From Inquilinus sp. Marseille-Q2685 (GTDB lineage Bacteria > Pseudomonadota > Alphaproteobacteria > DSM-16000 > Inquilinaceae), in assembly GCF_916619195.1 (NCBI RefSeq), contig NZ_CAKAKL010000004.1, forward strand, positions 1 to 64,000: 64,000 bases of DNA. The letters run 5' to 3'. The translations under genes and the position numbers were made by a program. Below, in pieces: positions 26,838 through 34,911 of the stretch. The notes below the pieces were generated by a model. The model worked only from the letters and a program-made list of their open reading frames with translations, was not told the DNA's origin and made no database searches. Positions within the stretch are counted from its first letter, which is position 1, and each line of letters opens with the position of its first letter.

Positions 26838-27332
26838 TTCCTCCATAACCTCCTGCAATATCATCTTCTCGTGGCCACCGCTCCTCCGACCGCGAGGTGC
26901 AACAGCGACTGATCCGCGGAAGCCTGGGGTTCAGGCACAAGCCTGGCCGGCTGGAAAATCAATCTTTGGTGTGTATCCGCCTCAGCCGCGCCGATTGTCA
27001 TGATACATAATCAACGCATGCGCCACGAAAGGTTCTGAATTTTTACTTCTTCTATCACAACATTAAAATAAAATTGATTGCACTAATTGAGAGAACTTTG
27101 AGTTTTACTCCCGATCTCTCAAGAACATAAATAGACAAAGAAAGACGAATCGCGAATTTCAATTATATTCAACGAAGTAGACACTCGAATGGCCGTCGAG
27201 CCGTCCGTGCAAAAGTCGACACGCCTGCCGGACGCACATGGCAAAGAACTTGCTATCCGGCCGCCTCGCACCGTCGATCGGCAGACGCGGCGTCAGGCTT
27301 TCGCCACCGATGTTCACCGAAGGAGCTGCAAT
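26838..27332. other. Gene-free A+T-rich region
   Basis: About 500 bp without a credible gene. The stretch 27030-27190 is far more A+T-rich than the rest of the window and abuts a GNAT gene. Such pockets often mark inserted DNA, but no repeats, integrase or tRNA are seen at its edges. It must hold the promoter of the GNAT gene. Confidence 0.4.
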
Positions 27333-27938
27333 ATGGATACGCTTGCCGAGACAACCACCATCAGGAACGTCTCCACGTCCGTCGAAGATCAATGCAATGC
27401 CGCGCTCACGATCGGCTTCGCGACATGCCCTCTCCTTCGATTCATCTATCCCGAGCCCGAGCGCTATCTGGAGCATTTCAAGGGTTTCGTTAAGGCCTAT
27501 TGTGGGGAGCCTTACCGGTACGGCAGCGGCGCCTATATCCCCGATGGCGTCAAGGGCACGATCCTGTGGCAGACGCCGGATGAACATGGCGACCACGACG
27601 AACTGGTCGACTTTCTCGTGAAGACGACGCTGCCGGCACATCGAGACGATGTTCGCCGATTGTTTGACCGGTTCTACCAGCATCATCCGAAGGAGCCGTA
27701 TTTCTACGTCTCCGTCATCGCGGTCGACCCGTATTTCCAGAGACAGGGGCTCGGGACCGCACTGTTCCGCCACATGCTCCAGCTCCCCGACCGGGCCGGG
27801 AATGTCTCTTACCTGGAGGCGACGACGGTCGGATCGGCGCGTCTGTACGGGACCCTGGGGTGGAAGGTCGTGGACGAGGTCCAGGTGGGGAATTCGCCCG
27901 TCTACTATCCCATGATCCGGGAACCACAGGACCGCTAG
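27333..27938 (+). CDS. GNAT-family N-acetyltransferase
   Basis: A 201-residue acetyltransferase. The acetyl-CoA loop is seen in YVSVIAVDPYFQRQGLGTALFRHML (Q-x-x-G-x-G), and the last strands follow LEATTVGSARLYGTLGWKVV. ATG 27333 has AAGGAG 7 bases upstream; a longer frame from 27189 lacks coding character. Its wobble positions look less G+C-rich than those of its neighbours, and the upstream region is A+T-rich, so it may be acquired. The substrate is unknown. Confidence 0.85.
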   Translation: MDTLAETTTIRNVSTSVEDQCNAALTIGFATCPLLRFIYPEPERYLEHFKGFVKAYCGEPYRYGSGAYIPDGVKGTILWQTPDEHGDHDELVDFLVKTTLPAHRDDVRRLFDRFYQHHPKEPYFYVSVIAVDPYFQRQGLGTALFRHMLQLPDRAGNVSYLEATTVGSARLYGTLGWKVVDEVQVGNSPVYYPMIREPQDR

Positions 27939-28048
27939 GGTTGCGGATCGGCGGCGGCGGAGGCGGCCGCCCGTCGGGCACAGGAATGCCGCGGCGGCAG
28001 GCCGGCCGCATCCGCCCCTCTTGACAAAGCTCCCGCACCGGCGCCTCA

Positions 28049-28083
28049 TTTCATGACAGGGAATAATTTTTCCTGACAATAAA
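28049..28083. promoter_or_regulatory. Tandem operator-like palindromes before amine permease operon
   Basis: Two 15-bp sites, TTTCATGACAGGGAA (28049-28063) and TTTCCTGACAATAAA (28069-28083), each match 13 of 15 bases of the perfect palindrome at 35887-35901 (read as TTTCCTGACAGGAAA). Their centres are 20 bp apart, two helical turns, so two dimers would bind one DNA face. They lie 52-86 bp upstream of the first gene of the operon. TTGACA at 28021-28026 could be a -35 box. The XRE-cupin regulator at 35903-36589 is the likely binder. Confidence 0.55.
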
Positions 28084-28134
28084 TGAGCGGAAACAGAACC
28101 GCCGGATCGGGGAGGTCCGCCACAGGGAGGTCCC

Positions 28135-28470
28135 ATGCCGAATCCAGATCCTCGGATCGACGCCATGTTCCGCGCCGATCGGCGCGGCGCCACCGGGTTC
28201 GTGGTCCTGCTCTGGGCCACCATGCTGTTCACCTTCATCGCCATGTGGCCCCTGGTCGACGGCCCGGTCCGGCTGGTGCTGGCCATGGCCGGCGGCGCGG
28301 TGCTGATCCTCAACACCGCCTCGATCCGCGCGCTGGTCAAGCACTATGCCGAGGACAAGGAGGCCATCTACGGCCTCGATCTCCGTCATCTCGACGCGGC
28401 CCGCGGACGCGATCCGGACCGCTTTTCCGGGAGCGAAGCCCATGTCCCGCCGACCGTACCGACCGCCTGA
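28135..28470 (+). CDS. Small membrane protein of permease operon (1)
   Basis: A 111-residue protein of unknown family. Two membrane helices are visible at about 20-42 (GFVVLLWATMLFTFIAMWPL) and 46-66 (LVLAMAGGAVLILNT), followed by a polar tail. The ribosome site GGGAGG is well placed. It is first in a plus-strand operon leading to an APC permease and overlaps the next gene by 29 bp in another frame. Likely an accessory subunit or folding partner, by context only. Confidence 0.7.
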   Translation: MPNPDPRIDAMFRADRRGATGFVVLLWATMLFTFIAMWPLVDGPVRLVLAMAGGAVLILNTASIRALVKHYAEDKEAIYGLDLRHLDAARGRDPDRFSGSEAHVPPTVPTA

Positions 28471-28843
28471 GCAGAGCCGGGCCGGCCAGGTCATCGACGT
28501 CGTCGTCATCCTGGCGCTGGTGTTCGGCGCGCTGTGGGCCCCCGCCTTCCTGCGCCTGACCGGCGCCGGCACCCTGACCCGGGAGATGGCGGACCCGACC
28601 TGGCAGAGCCTGGGCCAGACGCCGGCGATGCAGCAGGCCTGGGAGAAGCTCGGCATGACGCCGGAGACGGCGGCGCCGGCGATCCTGACCCGCTTCGACT
28701 ATTCGATCGACCCGGCGGCCTTCGGACTGACCGCCTTCCTGGTGGTCGCCTATTTCGTCTTCGTCATCCGCTATTCCGGCCGCGAGTACCGCGACGTGAT
28801 CGCCGAGCGCTTCGGCGAGGACGAAGGGGAGGCGCGGCGATGA
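28442..28843 (+). CDS. Small membrane protein of permease operon (2)
   Basis: A 133-residue protein with an N-terminal helix (about 16-35, VIDVVVILALVFGALWAPAF), a periplasmic-looking stretch with W and P residues, and a second helix (about 93-110, FGLTAFLVVAYFVFVIRYS). ATG 28442 has GGGAG about 8 bases upstream; the frame upstream of it is a shadow. Its stop overlaps the next start (ATGA). No family recognised. Confidence 0.65.
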   Translation: MSRRPYRPPEQSRAGQVIDVVVILALVFGALWAPAFLRLTGAGTLTREMADPTWQSLGQTPAMQQAWEKLGMTPETAAPAILTRFDYSIDPAAFGLTAFLVVAYFVFVIRYSGREYRDVIAERFGEDEGEARR

Positions 28844-28983
28844 GCCTTTGGGTTCTGGCGGAATACGCCGCCTGGGCGGTGTCGGCCGCGATCCTGCTGT
28901 GGATGCTGGCCGACATGCTGCGGGTCGACCGCAGCTACGACGAAGAGCTTCTGACCTCGTCCCGGGAAGGCGAGATCGAATGA
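28840..28983 (+). CDS. Single-helix micro-membrane protein of permease operon (3)
   Basis: A 47-residue protein: one hydrophobic helix (WVLAEYAAWAVSAAILLWML) and an acidic tail (RSYDEELLTSSREGEIE). ATG 28840 overlaps the preceding stop, so it is co-translated with the gene before it. The size and place are those of a small regulatory subunit of a transporter; no homologue comes to mind. Confidence 0.6.
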   Translation: MSLWVLAEYAAWAVSAAILLWMLADMLRVDRSYDEELLTSSREGEIE

Positions 28984-29008
28984 CCGGCCGCAGCCGAGGG
29001 GGATGCCG

Positions 29009-30400
29009 ATGACCAGCCTGCCGGAGACCGCCGCCGACACCCGCAAGATCAGCCTGCTGCGCGTGCTCGGCCCCGGCCATGTCTGGGCGCTCGGCGTCGG
29101 CATCGTGCTGGTCGGCGAGTTCATGGGCTGGAACTTCGCCGTCGGCAAGGGCGGTGCGGTCGGAGCGCTGATCGCCTGCTGGGTGATCGGCATACTCTAC
29201 ACTTGCGTCGCCATGATCGATTCCGAGGTCACCTCGACCGTCGCGGCGGCGGGCGGGCAATACGCCCAGGCCAAGCACATCATCGGCCCGCTGATGGCGT
29301 TCAATGTCGGCCTCTATCTGGTGATGGCCTACACCATGCTGGAGGCCGGCGACGCGCTGGTGGTCGGCGACCTCTTGGCCAGCGTCGCGGCCCAGACCGG
29401 CCATGTCCTGCAGCGAGAGCCCTTCGTGCTGCTGACCGTCGCGATCCTGGCCTGGCTGAACTATCGCGGCGTGTTCATGACCCTGACGGTGAACTTCGTC
29501 ATCACCGCCGTGGCCTTCCTGTCGATCCTGGTGTTCTTCTTCGCTTCCGCGCCATGGCAGTCCGGCGGCATGCTGCAGCACCAGGCGCTGCTGACCGACC
29601 TGCCCTATGGCTGGCTCGGCGTGCTGGCGGCGATGCATTTCGGCATCTGGTTCTATCTCGGCATCGAGGGCACCTGCCAGGCGGCGGAGGAGGTGCGGTC
29701 CCCGGCCCGGTCCCTGCCCTACGGCACGATGAGCGGCATGATCACGCTGCTGATCGCCGCGACCCTGACCTGGTATGTCTGCACCGGCCTCCTGCCCTGG
29801 GAGTATCTCGGCCGGGCGATCACGCCGCTCTACGACGCGGCGATGGTGACCGGCAACGCCTGGCTCGAGGTGATGCTGTTCGTTGGCACCCTGTTCGCCG
29901 CCGTCGCCTCGGCCAATGGCTGCATCAACGACGCCTCGCGCGCCTGGTTCTCGATGGGCCGCGACCGCTACCTGCCCTCCTGGTTCGGCGCGGTCCATCC
30001 GCGTTACCGCACGCCTTACCGCTCGATCCTGTTCCTGGTGCCGATCGCGGTCGCCTTCGCCTATGTCGTGCCGCTCGACCAGGTCGTCACCTTCTCGATC
30101 CTGTCCGGGCTGCTCGGCTACACCTTCATGCCGGTCAACATGATCCTGTTCCGGAAGAAATGGCCGCTGGGCAGCATCAGCCGCGGCTACGTCCACCCGT
30201 TCCACCCGCTGCCGGCCCTGCTGCTGCTGGCGCTGTGCGCCATGACCTATGTCGCGATCTTCCTCGGCTACGGCACGCAGCTGGCGGCGATGCTGGTGTT
30301 CTACATCGTCGCCTCGGCTTGGTTCGCCTTCCACCGTTACAAATTCGTCCGCCGCGGCGACCAGTTCACCATGCCCTGGCCGCGGCCGAAGGGTTACTGA
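29009..30400 (+). CDS. APC-family amine/amino acid permease (ethanolamine permease-like)
   Basis: A 463-residue permease with about 12 helices. GPGHVWALGVGIVLVGEFMGWNF is the unwound first helix of the APC fold; GIEGTCQAAEEVRSPARSLPYG is typical of ethanolamine permease-like members (TC 2.A.3.5). ATG 29009 has GAGGGG 7 bases upstream; ATG 29003 is an alternative. The operator-like sites in front of the operon match one in the N-methylglutamate cluster, so methylamine or another short amine is a plausible substrate. Confidence 0.85.
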   Translation: MTSLPETAADTRKISLLRVLGPGHVWALGVGIVLVGEFMGWNFAVGKGGAVGALIACWVIGILYTCVAMIDSEVTSTVAAAGGQYAQAKHIIGPLMAFNVGLYLVMAYTMLEAGDALVVGDLLASVAAQTGHVLQREPFVLLTVAILAWLNYRGVFMTLTVNFVITAVAFLSILVFFFASAPWQSGGMLQHQALLTDLPYGWLGVLAAMHFGIWFYLGIEGTCQAAEEVRSPARSLPYGTMSGMITLLIAATLTWYVCTGLLPWEYLGRAITPLYDAAMVTGNAWLEVMLFVGTLFAAVASANGCINDASRAWFSMGRDRYLPSWFGAVHPRYRTPYRSILFLVPIAVAFAYVVPLDQVVTFSILSGLLGYTFMPVNMILFRKKWPLGSISRGYVHPFHPLPALLLLALCAMTYVAIFLGYGTQLAAMLVFYIVASAWFAFHRYKFVRRGDQFTMPWPRPKGY

Positions 30401-30406
30401 CACCCG

Positions 30407-31090
30407 ATGGAGCTCGCCCCGCTCGCCGTCGCCCTGCTCGGCCTGCTGGCGCTCGGCCAGGTCTGGCGGCGCGATCAGGAAGCGGCGCGCCGGCGGCGCG
30501 ACCGCTTCCTCGACGATTGCCGACCGCTGTTCGAACGCGGCGTCATCACCCGCGGCGCCACGGCCTATCCGACGCTGCGCGGGCGCCATCGCGGCCGGGT
30601 GGTGACGCTGCTGCCCTTCGTCGAGGCGCTGATGCCGCGCAAGCTGCCGTCGCTGTGGCTGGCGATGCGGCTGAATGGGCCGACCGGCGCCCGCGGCATG
30701 TTCGACGTGCTGATGCGGCCGGTCGGCGTCGAATTCTATTCGCCCTCCGCCGGGCTGCCGCATCGGATCGATCCGCCGCCGGGCTGGCCCGAGGGCGCCG
30801 TGGTGAAATGCGACGATCCGGACGCGCTGCCGGGCGGCCCGGCGCTGGAGGCGATCGGCGCGCTGTTGCGCGACCCGCGCCTCAAGGAGGTGCTGGTCAC
30901 CCCGGGCTTCCTCCGCCTGGTGTGGCAGGCGGATGAGGGCGACCGCGGCGGCTATCTGCTGTTCCGCCAAGCCCGCTTCGCCGCCGACCATCTCGACCCC
31001 GGCAGGCTCGAGGGCTGGCTGGGCCGGCTGCACGCGCTGGACGAGGCACTGCGGCCCGAGGTGCCTGAACAGCGGGCGCTGCGGGCATGA
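30407..31090 (+). CDS. Membrane-anchored protein of unknown function
   Basis: A 227-residue protein with an N-terminal anchor (LAPLAVALLGLLALGQVW) followed by a basic patch (RRDQEAARRRRDRF) and a soluble domain of about 190 residues with mixed alpha/beta character (ARGMFDVLMRPVGVEFYSP, LKEVLVTPGFLRLVWQA). It starts 6 bp after the permease stop and overlaps the next gene (ATGA), so it belongs to the operon. Family not recognised. Confidence 0.65.
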   Translation: MELAPLAVALLGLLALGQVWRRDQEAARRRRDRFLDDCRPLFERGVITRGATAYPTLRGRHRGRVVTLLPFVEALMPRKLPSLWLAMRLNGPTGARGMFDVLMRPVGVEFYSPSAGLPHRIDPPPGWPEGAVVKCDDPDALPGGPALEAIGALLRDPRLKEVLVTPGFLRLVWQADEGDRGGYLLFRQARFAADHLDPGRLEGWLGRLHALDEALRPEVPEQRALRA

Positions 31091-31398
31091 GGCGGCCGGG
31101 CGAGTACCGCAGCCCGGCCCCCGGCGAGGCGCTGCCGCATCCCTGGCTGGTGCTCGCCGTCGCCGCGACGCTGCCGGGCGTCGGCCATCTGCTGCTGCGG
31201 ATGCCGCAGCGGGCGCTGACCTTCGCCTTCTTCGTGCTGGTGTTCGGGTGGATCAGCCTCCATCTGGCGCCGCCAGCCGCCTCGCCCGTCGGCCGCATCG
31301 CCGGCGGCCTGTTCGTGCAGTCGCTGGCGGTGCTCGACGCCTATCGCTGGGCCCGGCTGCGCTGGGAGGAACGACGGCGTCGGGCCCCGGCCGCGTGA
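31087..31398 (+). CDS. Small membrane protein of unknown function
   Basis: A 103-residue protein. Hydrophobic segments at about 21-40 (WLVLAVAATLPGVGHLLLRM), 43-60 (ALTFAFFVLVFGWISLHL) and 68-85 suggest three helices; the C-terminus is strongly basic (RWEERRRRAP). It is last in the permease operon and converges on gmaS with a 6-bp gap. Confidence 0.65.
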   Translation: MRRPGEYRSPAPGEALPHPWLVLAVAATLPGVGHLLLRMPQRALTFAFFVLVFGWISLHLAPPAASPVGRIAGGLFVQSLAVLDAYRWARLRWEERRRRAPAA

Positions 31399-31404
31399 CG
31401 CGGC

Positions 31405-32805
31405 TCAGCAATCCAGCGTGTTGGTTCGCTCCCAGTCCGTCAGGTGGCGGCTGTACTCGTTCCACTCCCTGGTCCGCAGCTTGACGTAGGAGTCGACCAG
31501 CGCGTCGCCCAGGCCGGCGCGCAGCACCTTCGACCGGTCCAGCCCGCGCAGGGCATCGAGCAGGTTCAGCGGCAGGCGCTTGGCGGTCTTCGGCGCCTTG
31601 TGGCCGTCCCGGTACATGTCGATGTCGAGCGGCTTGCCCGGGTCGCGCCCCGCCGCGATGCCGTCGAGCCCGGCGGCCAGCAACGCGGCCGGCATCAGAT
31701 AGGGATTGGCGGCGCCGTCGGCGAGGCGGAACTCGAACCGCCCGCCCTCCGGCACCCGGATCAGATGGGTGCGGTTGTTGCCGGCATAGGTGACGGTGTT
31801 CGGCGACCAGGTGGCGCCGGAGACAGTGACCGGGGCGTTGATCCGCTTGTAGGAGTTCACGGTCGGGTTGGTGATGGCGCACAGCGCCTCGGCCGAATGG
31901 ATCACGCCGCCGATGAACTGGTAGGCGATCCTGGAGATGCCGAGCCCGTCCGTCGCATCCTCGAACAGGTTGCGGCCATCCTTCCACAGCGAGACATGGG
32001 CGTGGCAGCCGCTGCCGGTCAGGTTCAGGAACGGCTTCGGCATGAAGGTGGCGCGCAGCCCGTGCTTCTCGGCGATGGTCCGGACCATGTATTTGAAGAA
32101 GGCGTGCCGGTCGGCCGTGACCAGGACGTCGTCATAGCTCCAGTTCATCTCGAACTGGCCGTTCCCGTCCTCATGGTCGTTCTGGTAGGGCAGCCAGCCC
32201 AGCTCCAGCATGCCGTCGCAGATCTCGGTGATGACCTCGTAGCGCCGCATCAAAGCGAGCTGGTCGTAGCAGGGCTTGGCTGCGGTGTCGGCGCCGTCGC
32301 CGACCGCCGCGCCGTCCGGCGCCAGCAGGAAGAATTCGCATTCGACGCCGGTCTTCATCGCGTAGCCCTGCCCGGCCGCGGCGGCGACCACGCGCTGCAG
32401 CACCCGGCGCGGCGCCTGCTCCAGCGGCTTGCCGTGCAGGAAGAGGTCCGCCGCCAGCCAGCCGACCTCCTTCTTCCAGGGCATCTGGATCAGGCTCTTC
32501 GGATCGGGGACGGCGAAGACGTCCGGATCGGCCGGGGTGAGGTCGAGCCAGCTGGCGAAACCAGCGAAGCCGGCGCCGTTCCTGGCCATCGCCGTGATCG
32601 CCTCGGCCGGCACCAGCTTGGCGCGCATGACGCCGAACAGGTCGACATAGGAGATCAGGAAGTAGCGGATGCCGCGCTGCCGCGCCTCGGCCAGCAGGTC
32701 GACCGCTGGCCCCGCCTCCTCCGCCTTGCGCCGACCGCGCCGGGGCCGCGCCCCGCCGCCCTCCGTCCCGTCACCCTGACGCGCCTCCAGAACCAGGTCC
32801 GACAT
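31405..32805 (-). CDS. gmaS: Gamma-glutamylmethylamide synthetase (glutamine synthetase type III-like)
   Basis: A 466-residue glutamine-synthetase-fold enzyme. ECEFFLLAP, QNDHEDGNGQFEMNW, GSGCHAHVSLW, NSYKRINAPVTVSGATWSPN and GGRFEFRLADGAANPYL hold the metal, ATP and glutamate contacts. These proteins are often annotated GlnT, but next to mgs and mgd genes it is GmaS: glutamate + methylamine + ATP to gamma-glutamylmethylamide. The first about 35 residues are a charged, non-conserved extension. The gene is last in the mgsABC-gmaS run, 94 bp after mgsC. GGGAG lies 7 bases before ATG. Confidence 0.9.
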   Translation of the reverse strand: MSDLVLEARQGDGTEGGGARPRRGRRKAEEAGPAVDLLAEARQRGIRYFLISYVDLFGVMRAKLVPAEAITAMARNGAGFAGFASWLDLTPADPDVFAVPDPKSLIQMPWKKEVGWLAADLFLHGKPLEQAPRRVLQRVVAAAAGQGYAMKTGVECEFFLLAPDGAAVGDGADTAAKPCYDQLALMRRYEVITEICDGMLELGWLPYQNDHEDGNGQFEMNWSYDDVLVTADRHAFFKYMVRTIAEKHGLRATFMPKPFLNLTGSGCHAHVSLWKDGRNLFEDATDGLGISRIAYQFIGGVIHSAEALCAITNPTVNSYKRINAPVTVSGATWSPNTVTYAGNNRTHLIRVPEGGRFEFRLADGAANPYLMPAALLAAGLDGIAAGRDPGKPLDIDMYRDGHKAPKTAKRLPLNLLDALRGLDRSKVLRAGLGDALVDSYVKLRTREWNEYSRHLTDWERTNTLDC

Positions 32806-32899
32806 GCTGCTGCTCCCAGTTGGTGCCCCCCGGCCGGCCGGGCCGGTCTTGCGGGGAATCGATATCGTTCCTCCCTGTCCCGCGCCGCCGTGCCGGGCC

Positions 32900-34222
32900 T
32901 CAGCCGCTGCCGGGGATCCAGCTGGTGCCCGCCAGCGGCACCTGCGCCATCGCCGCCGCCTCGACCGTCAGCGCGACCAGGTCCTCGGGCTCCAGATTGT
33001 GCAGATGCGACTTGCCGCAGGCCCGGGCGATGGTCTGGGCCTCGAGCGTCAGCACCGACAGGTAGTTGGCCAGGCGCCGCCCGCCCAGCACCGGGTCGAA
33101 GCGCTTCGCCAGCTCCGGGTCCTGGGTGGTGATGCCGGCCGGGTCGCGCCCGTCCTGCCAGTCGTCATAGCAGCCGGGCACCGTGCCCAGCGCCGCATAG
33201 TCCGCGGCGAAGGCCGGGTCGTTGTCGCCCAGCGCGATCAGGGCGGCGGTGCCGATGGCGACCGCGTCGGCGCCCAGCGCCAGGGCCTTGGCGACGTCGG
33301 CGCCGTTGCGGATGCCGCCGGAGACGATCAGCTGCACCTTGCGGTGCAGGCCGAGATCCTGCAGCGCCTTCACCGCCGGCCGGATCGCCGCCAGGATCGG
33401 CAGTCCGACATTCTCGATGAACACCTCCTGCGTCGCCGCGGTCCCGCCCTGCATGCCGTCCAGCACCACGACGTCGGCCCCGGCCTTCACCGCCAGCGTC
33501 GTGTCATAATAGGGGCGCGAGGCGCCAACCTTGACGTAGATCGGCTTCTGCCAGTCGGTGATCTCGCGGATCTCCTCGATCTTGATCTCCAGGTCGTCCG
33601 GCCCGGTCCAGTCCGGGTGCCGGCAGGCGGAGCGCTGGTCGATCCCGGCCGGCAGGGTGCGCATGCCGGCGACGCGCTCGGAGATCTTCTGGCCCAGGAG
33701 CATGCCGCCGCCGCCTGGCTTGGCGCCCTGGCCGATCACGATCTCGACCGCGTCCGCCGCCCGCAGATCGTCCGGGTTCATGCCGTAGCGCGACGGCAGC
33801 AGCTGGTACACCAGGGTCTCGGAATGGCCCCGCTCCTCCTGCGTCATGCCGCCGTCGCCGGTGGTGGTGGAGGTGCCCATGGCGGAGGCGCCGCGCCCCA
33901 GCGCCTCCTTGGCCGGGCCGGACAGGGCGCCGAAGCTCATCCCGGCGATGGTCACCGGGATCTTCAGATGGATCGGCTTCCGCGCATGGCGGGTGCCGAG
34001 CCAGACATCGGTGCCGCATTTCTCGCGGTAGCCTTCGAGCGGGTAGCGGCTGATCGAGGCGCCGAGGAACAGCAGGTCGTCGAAATGCGGCAGCCGCCGC
34101 TTCGCGCCGAAGCCGCGGATGTCGTAGATCCCGGTCGCGGCGGCGCGGCGGATCTCCGACAGGGTGTAGTCGTCGAAGGTCGCCGACGGCCGCGGCACGG
34201 TGCGGGGCCGGTGCTGATCCAT
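32900..34222 (-). CDS. mgsC: N-methylglutamate synthase subunit MgsC (GltB/GlxD-like, FMN)
   Basis: A 440-residue protein matching the FMN-binding barrel of glutamate synthase: IPVTIAGMSFGALSGPAKEALG, TTTGDGGMTQEER, EIVIGQGAKPGGGGMLLG, VVVLDGMQGGTAATQ and VSGGIRNGADVAKALALGADAVAIGTA. With MgsA and MgsB it makes N-methylglutamate from gamma-glutamylmethylamide and 2-oxoglutarate. Its ATG shares one base with the mgsB stop. Confidence 0.92.
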   Translation of the reverse strand: MDQHRPRTVPRPSATFDDYTLSEIRRAAATGIYDIRGFGAKRRLPHFDDLLFLGASISRYPLEGYREKCGTDVWLGTRHARKPIHLKIPVTIAGMSFGALSGPAKEALGRGASAMGTSTTTGDGGMTQEERGHSETLVYQLLPSRYGMNPDDLRAADAVEIVIGQGAKPGGGGMLLGQKISERVAGMRTLPAGIDQRSACRHPDWTGPDDLEIKIEEIREITDWQKPIYVKVGASRPYYDTTLAVKAGADVVVLDGMQGGTAATQEVFIENVGLPILAAIRPAVKALQDLGLHRKVQLIVSGGIRNGADVAKALALGADAVAIGTAALIALGDNDPAFAADYAALGTVPGCYDDWQDGRDPAGITTQDPELAKRFDPVLGGRRLANYLSVLTLEAQTIARACGKSHLHNLEPEDLVALTVEAAAMAQVPLAGTSWIPGSG

Positions 34223-34911
34223 CAATAGGCCCCCGCATTGTCGGTGTGGAAATGGTAGAGCTGCCGGGCCGAGCCGTAGCGCCGGAACTCGGACGGGTCG
34301 ACCTCGCCGTCGAAGCCGGCCCGGCGCAGCAGGTCGTGCAGCTGCTGCCGGTGGCGGTCCTCGACCGGCTTCTCGACGCAGTCGGCGCCCAGGCTCTTCA
34401 CGCTGCCGCGGACATAGAGCCTGGCCTCGTAGATCGAATCCCCGAGAGCCTCGCCGGCGTCGCCGAACACCACCAGCGTGCCGGCCTGGGCCATGAACGC
34501 GCTCATGTGGCCGACCGATCCGCCGACCACGATGTCGACGCCCTTCATCGAGATGCCGCAGCGGGCCGAGGCGTTGCCGTCGATGCGCAGCAGGCCGCCG
34601 CGGCCGGTGGCGCCGGCCGACTGGCTGGCGTCGCCGCGCACATGCACCAGTCCGGACATGATGTTCTCGGCCACGCCGGTGCCGGCATTGCCGTGCACCA
34701 CCACCGTCGCCTGCTTGTTCATGCCGGCGCAGTAATAGCCGACCGGCCCCTGCACCTCGACCGTCACCGGCGCATCCAGGCCGACGGCGACGGCGTGCCG
34801 GCCGTCCGGGTTGGTCACCGTCCAATGGGTCTCGTTGGTGTCGGGCGGCAGCCGGTGCAGGGCGGCGTTCAGCTCGCGCAGCGGCGTGGCCCGGAGATCG
34901 ACGACGGGCAT
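34222..34911 (-). CDS. mgsB: N-methylglutamate synthase subunit MgsB (GXGXG / GlxC-like)
   Basis: A 229-residue right-handed beta-helix like the GXGXG domain of glutamate synthase: repeated G.....G motifs in VVVHGNAGTGVAENIMSG, GGLLRIDGNASARCGISMKG and GTLVVFGDAGEALGDSIYE. It probably shapes the ammonia/methylamine channel between MgsA and MgsC. The start and stop share single bases with mgsA and mgsC. Confidence 0.92.
   Translation of the reverse strand: MPVVDLRATPLRELNAALHRLPPDTNETHWTVTNPDGRHAVAVGLDAPVTVEVQGPVGYYCAGMNKQATVVVHGNAGTGVAENIMSGLVHVRGDASQSAGATGRGGLLRIDGNASARCGISMKGVDIVVGGSVGHMSAFMAQAGTLVVFGDAGEALGDSIYEARLYVRGSVKSLGADCVEKPVEDRHRQQLHDLLRRAGFDGEVDPSEFRRYGSARQLYHFHTDNAGAY

Noticed and set aside
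26838-27332. A hidden tRNA or small RNA in the A+T-rich gap
   Set aside because: No cloverleaf, CCA end or strong terminator hairpin could be found by eye.
28337-31033. An 898-codon minus-strand frame opposite the permease operon
   Set aside because: Gln/Arg/His-rich shadow without domains; the plus-strand genes have ribosome sites, membrane helices and overlapping start/stop codons.
31405-32805. Ordinary glutamine synthetase (glnA or glnT) for ammonia assimilation
   Set aside because: The fold fits, but the position behind mgsABC and near mgdABCD makes gamma-glutamylmethylamide synthetase far more likely.
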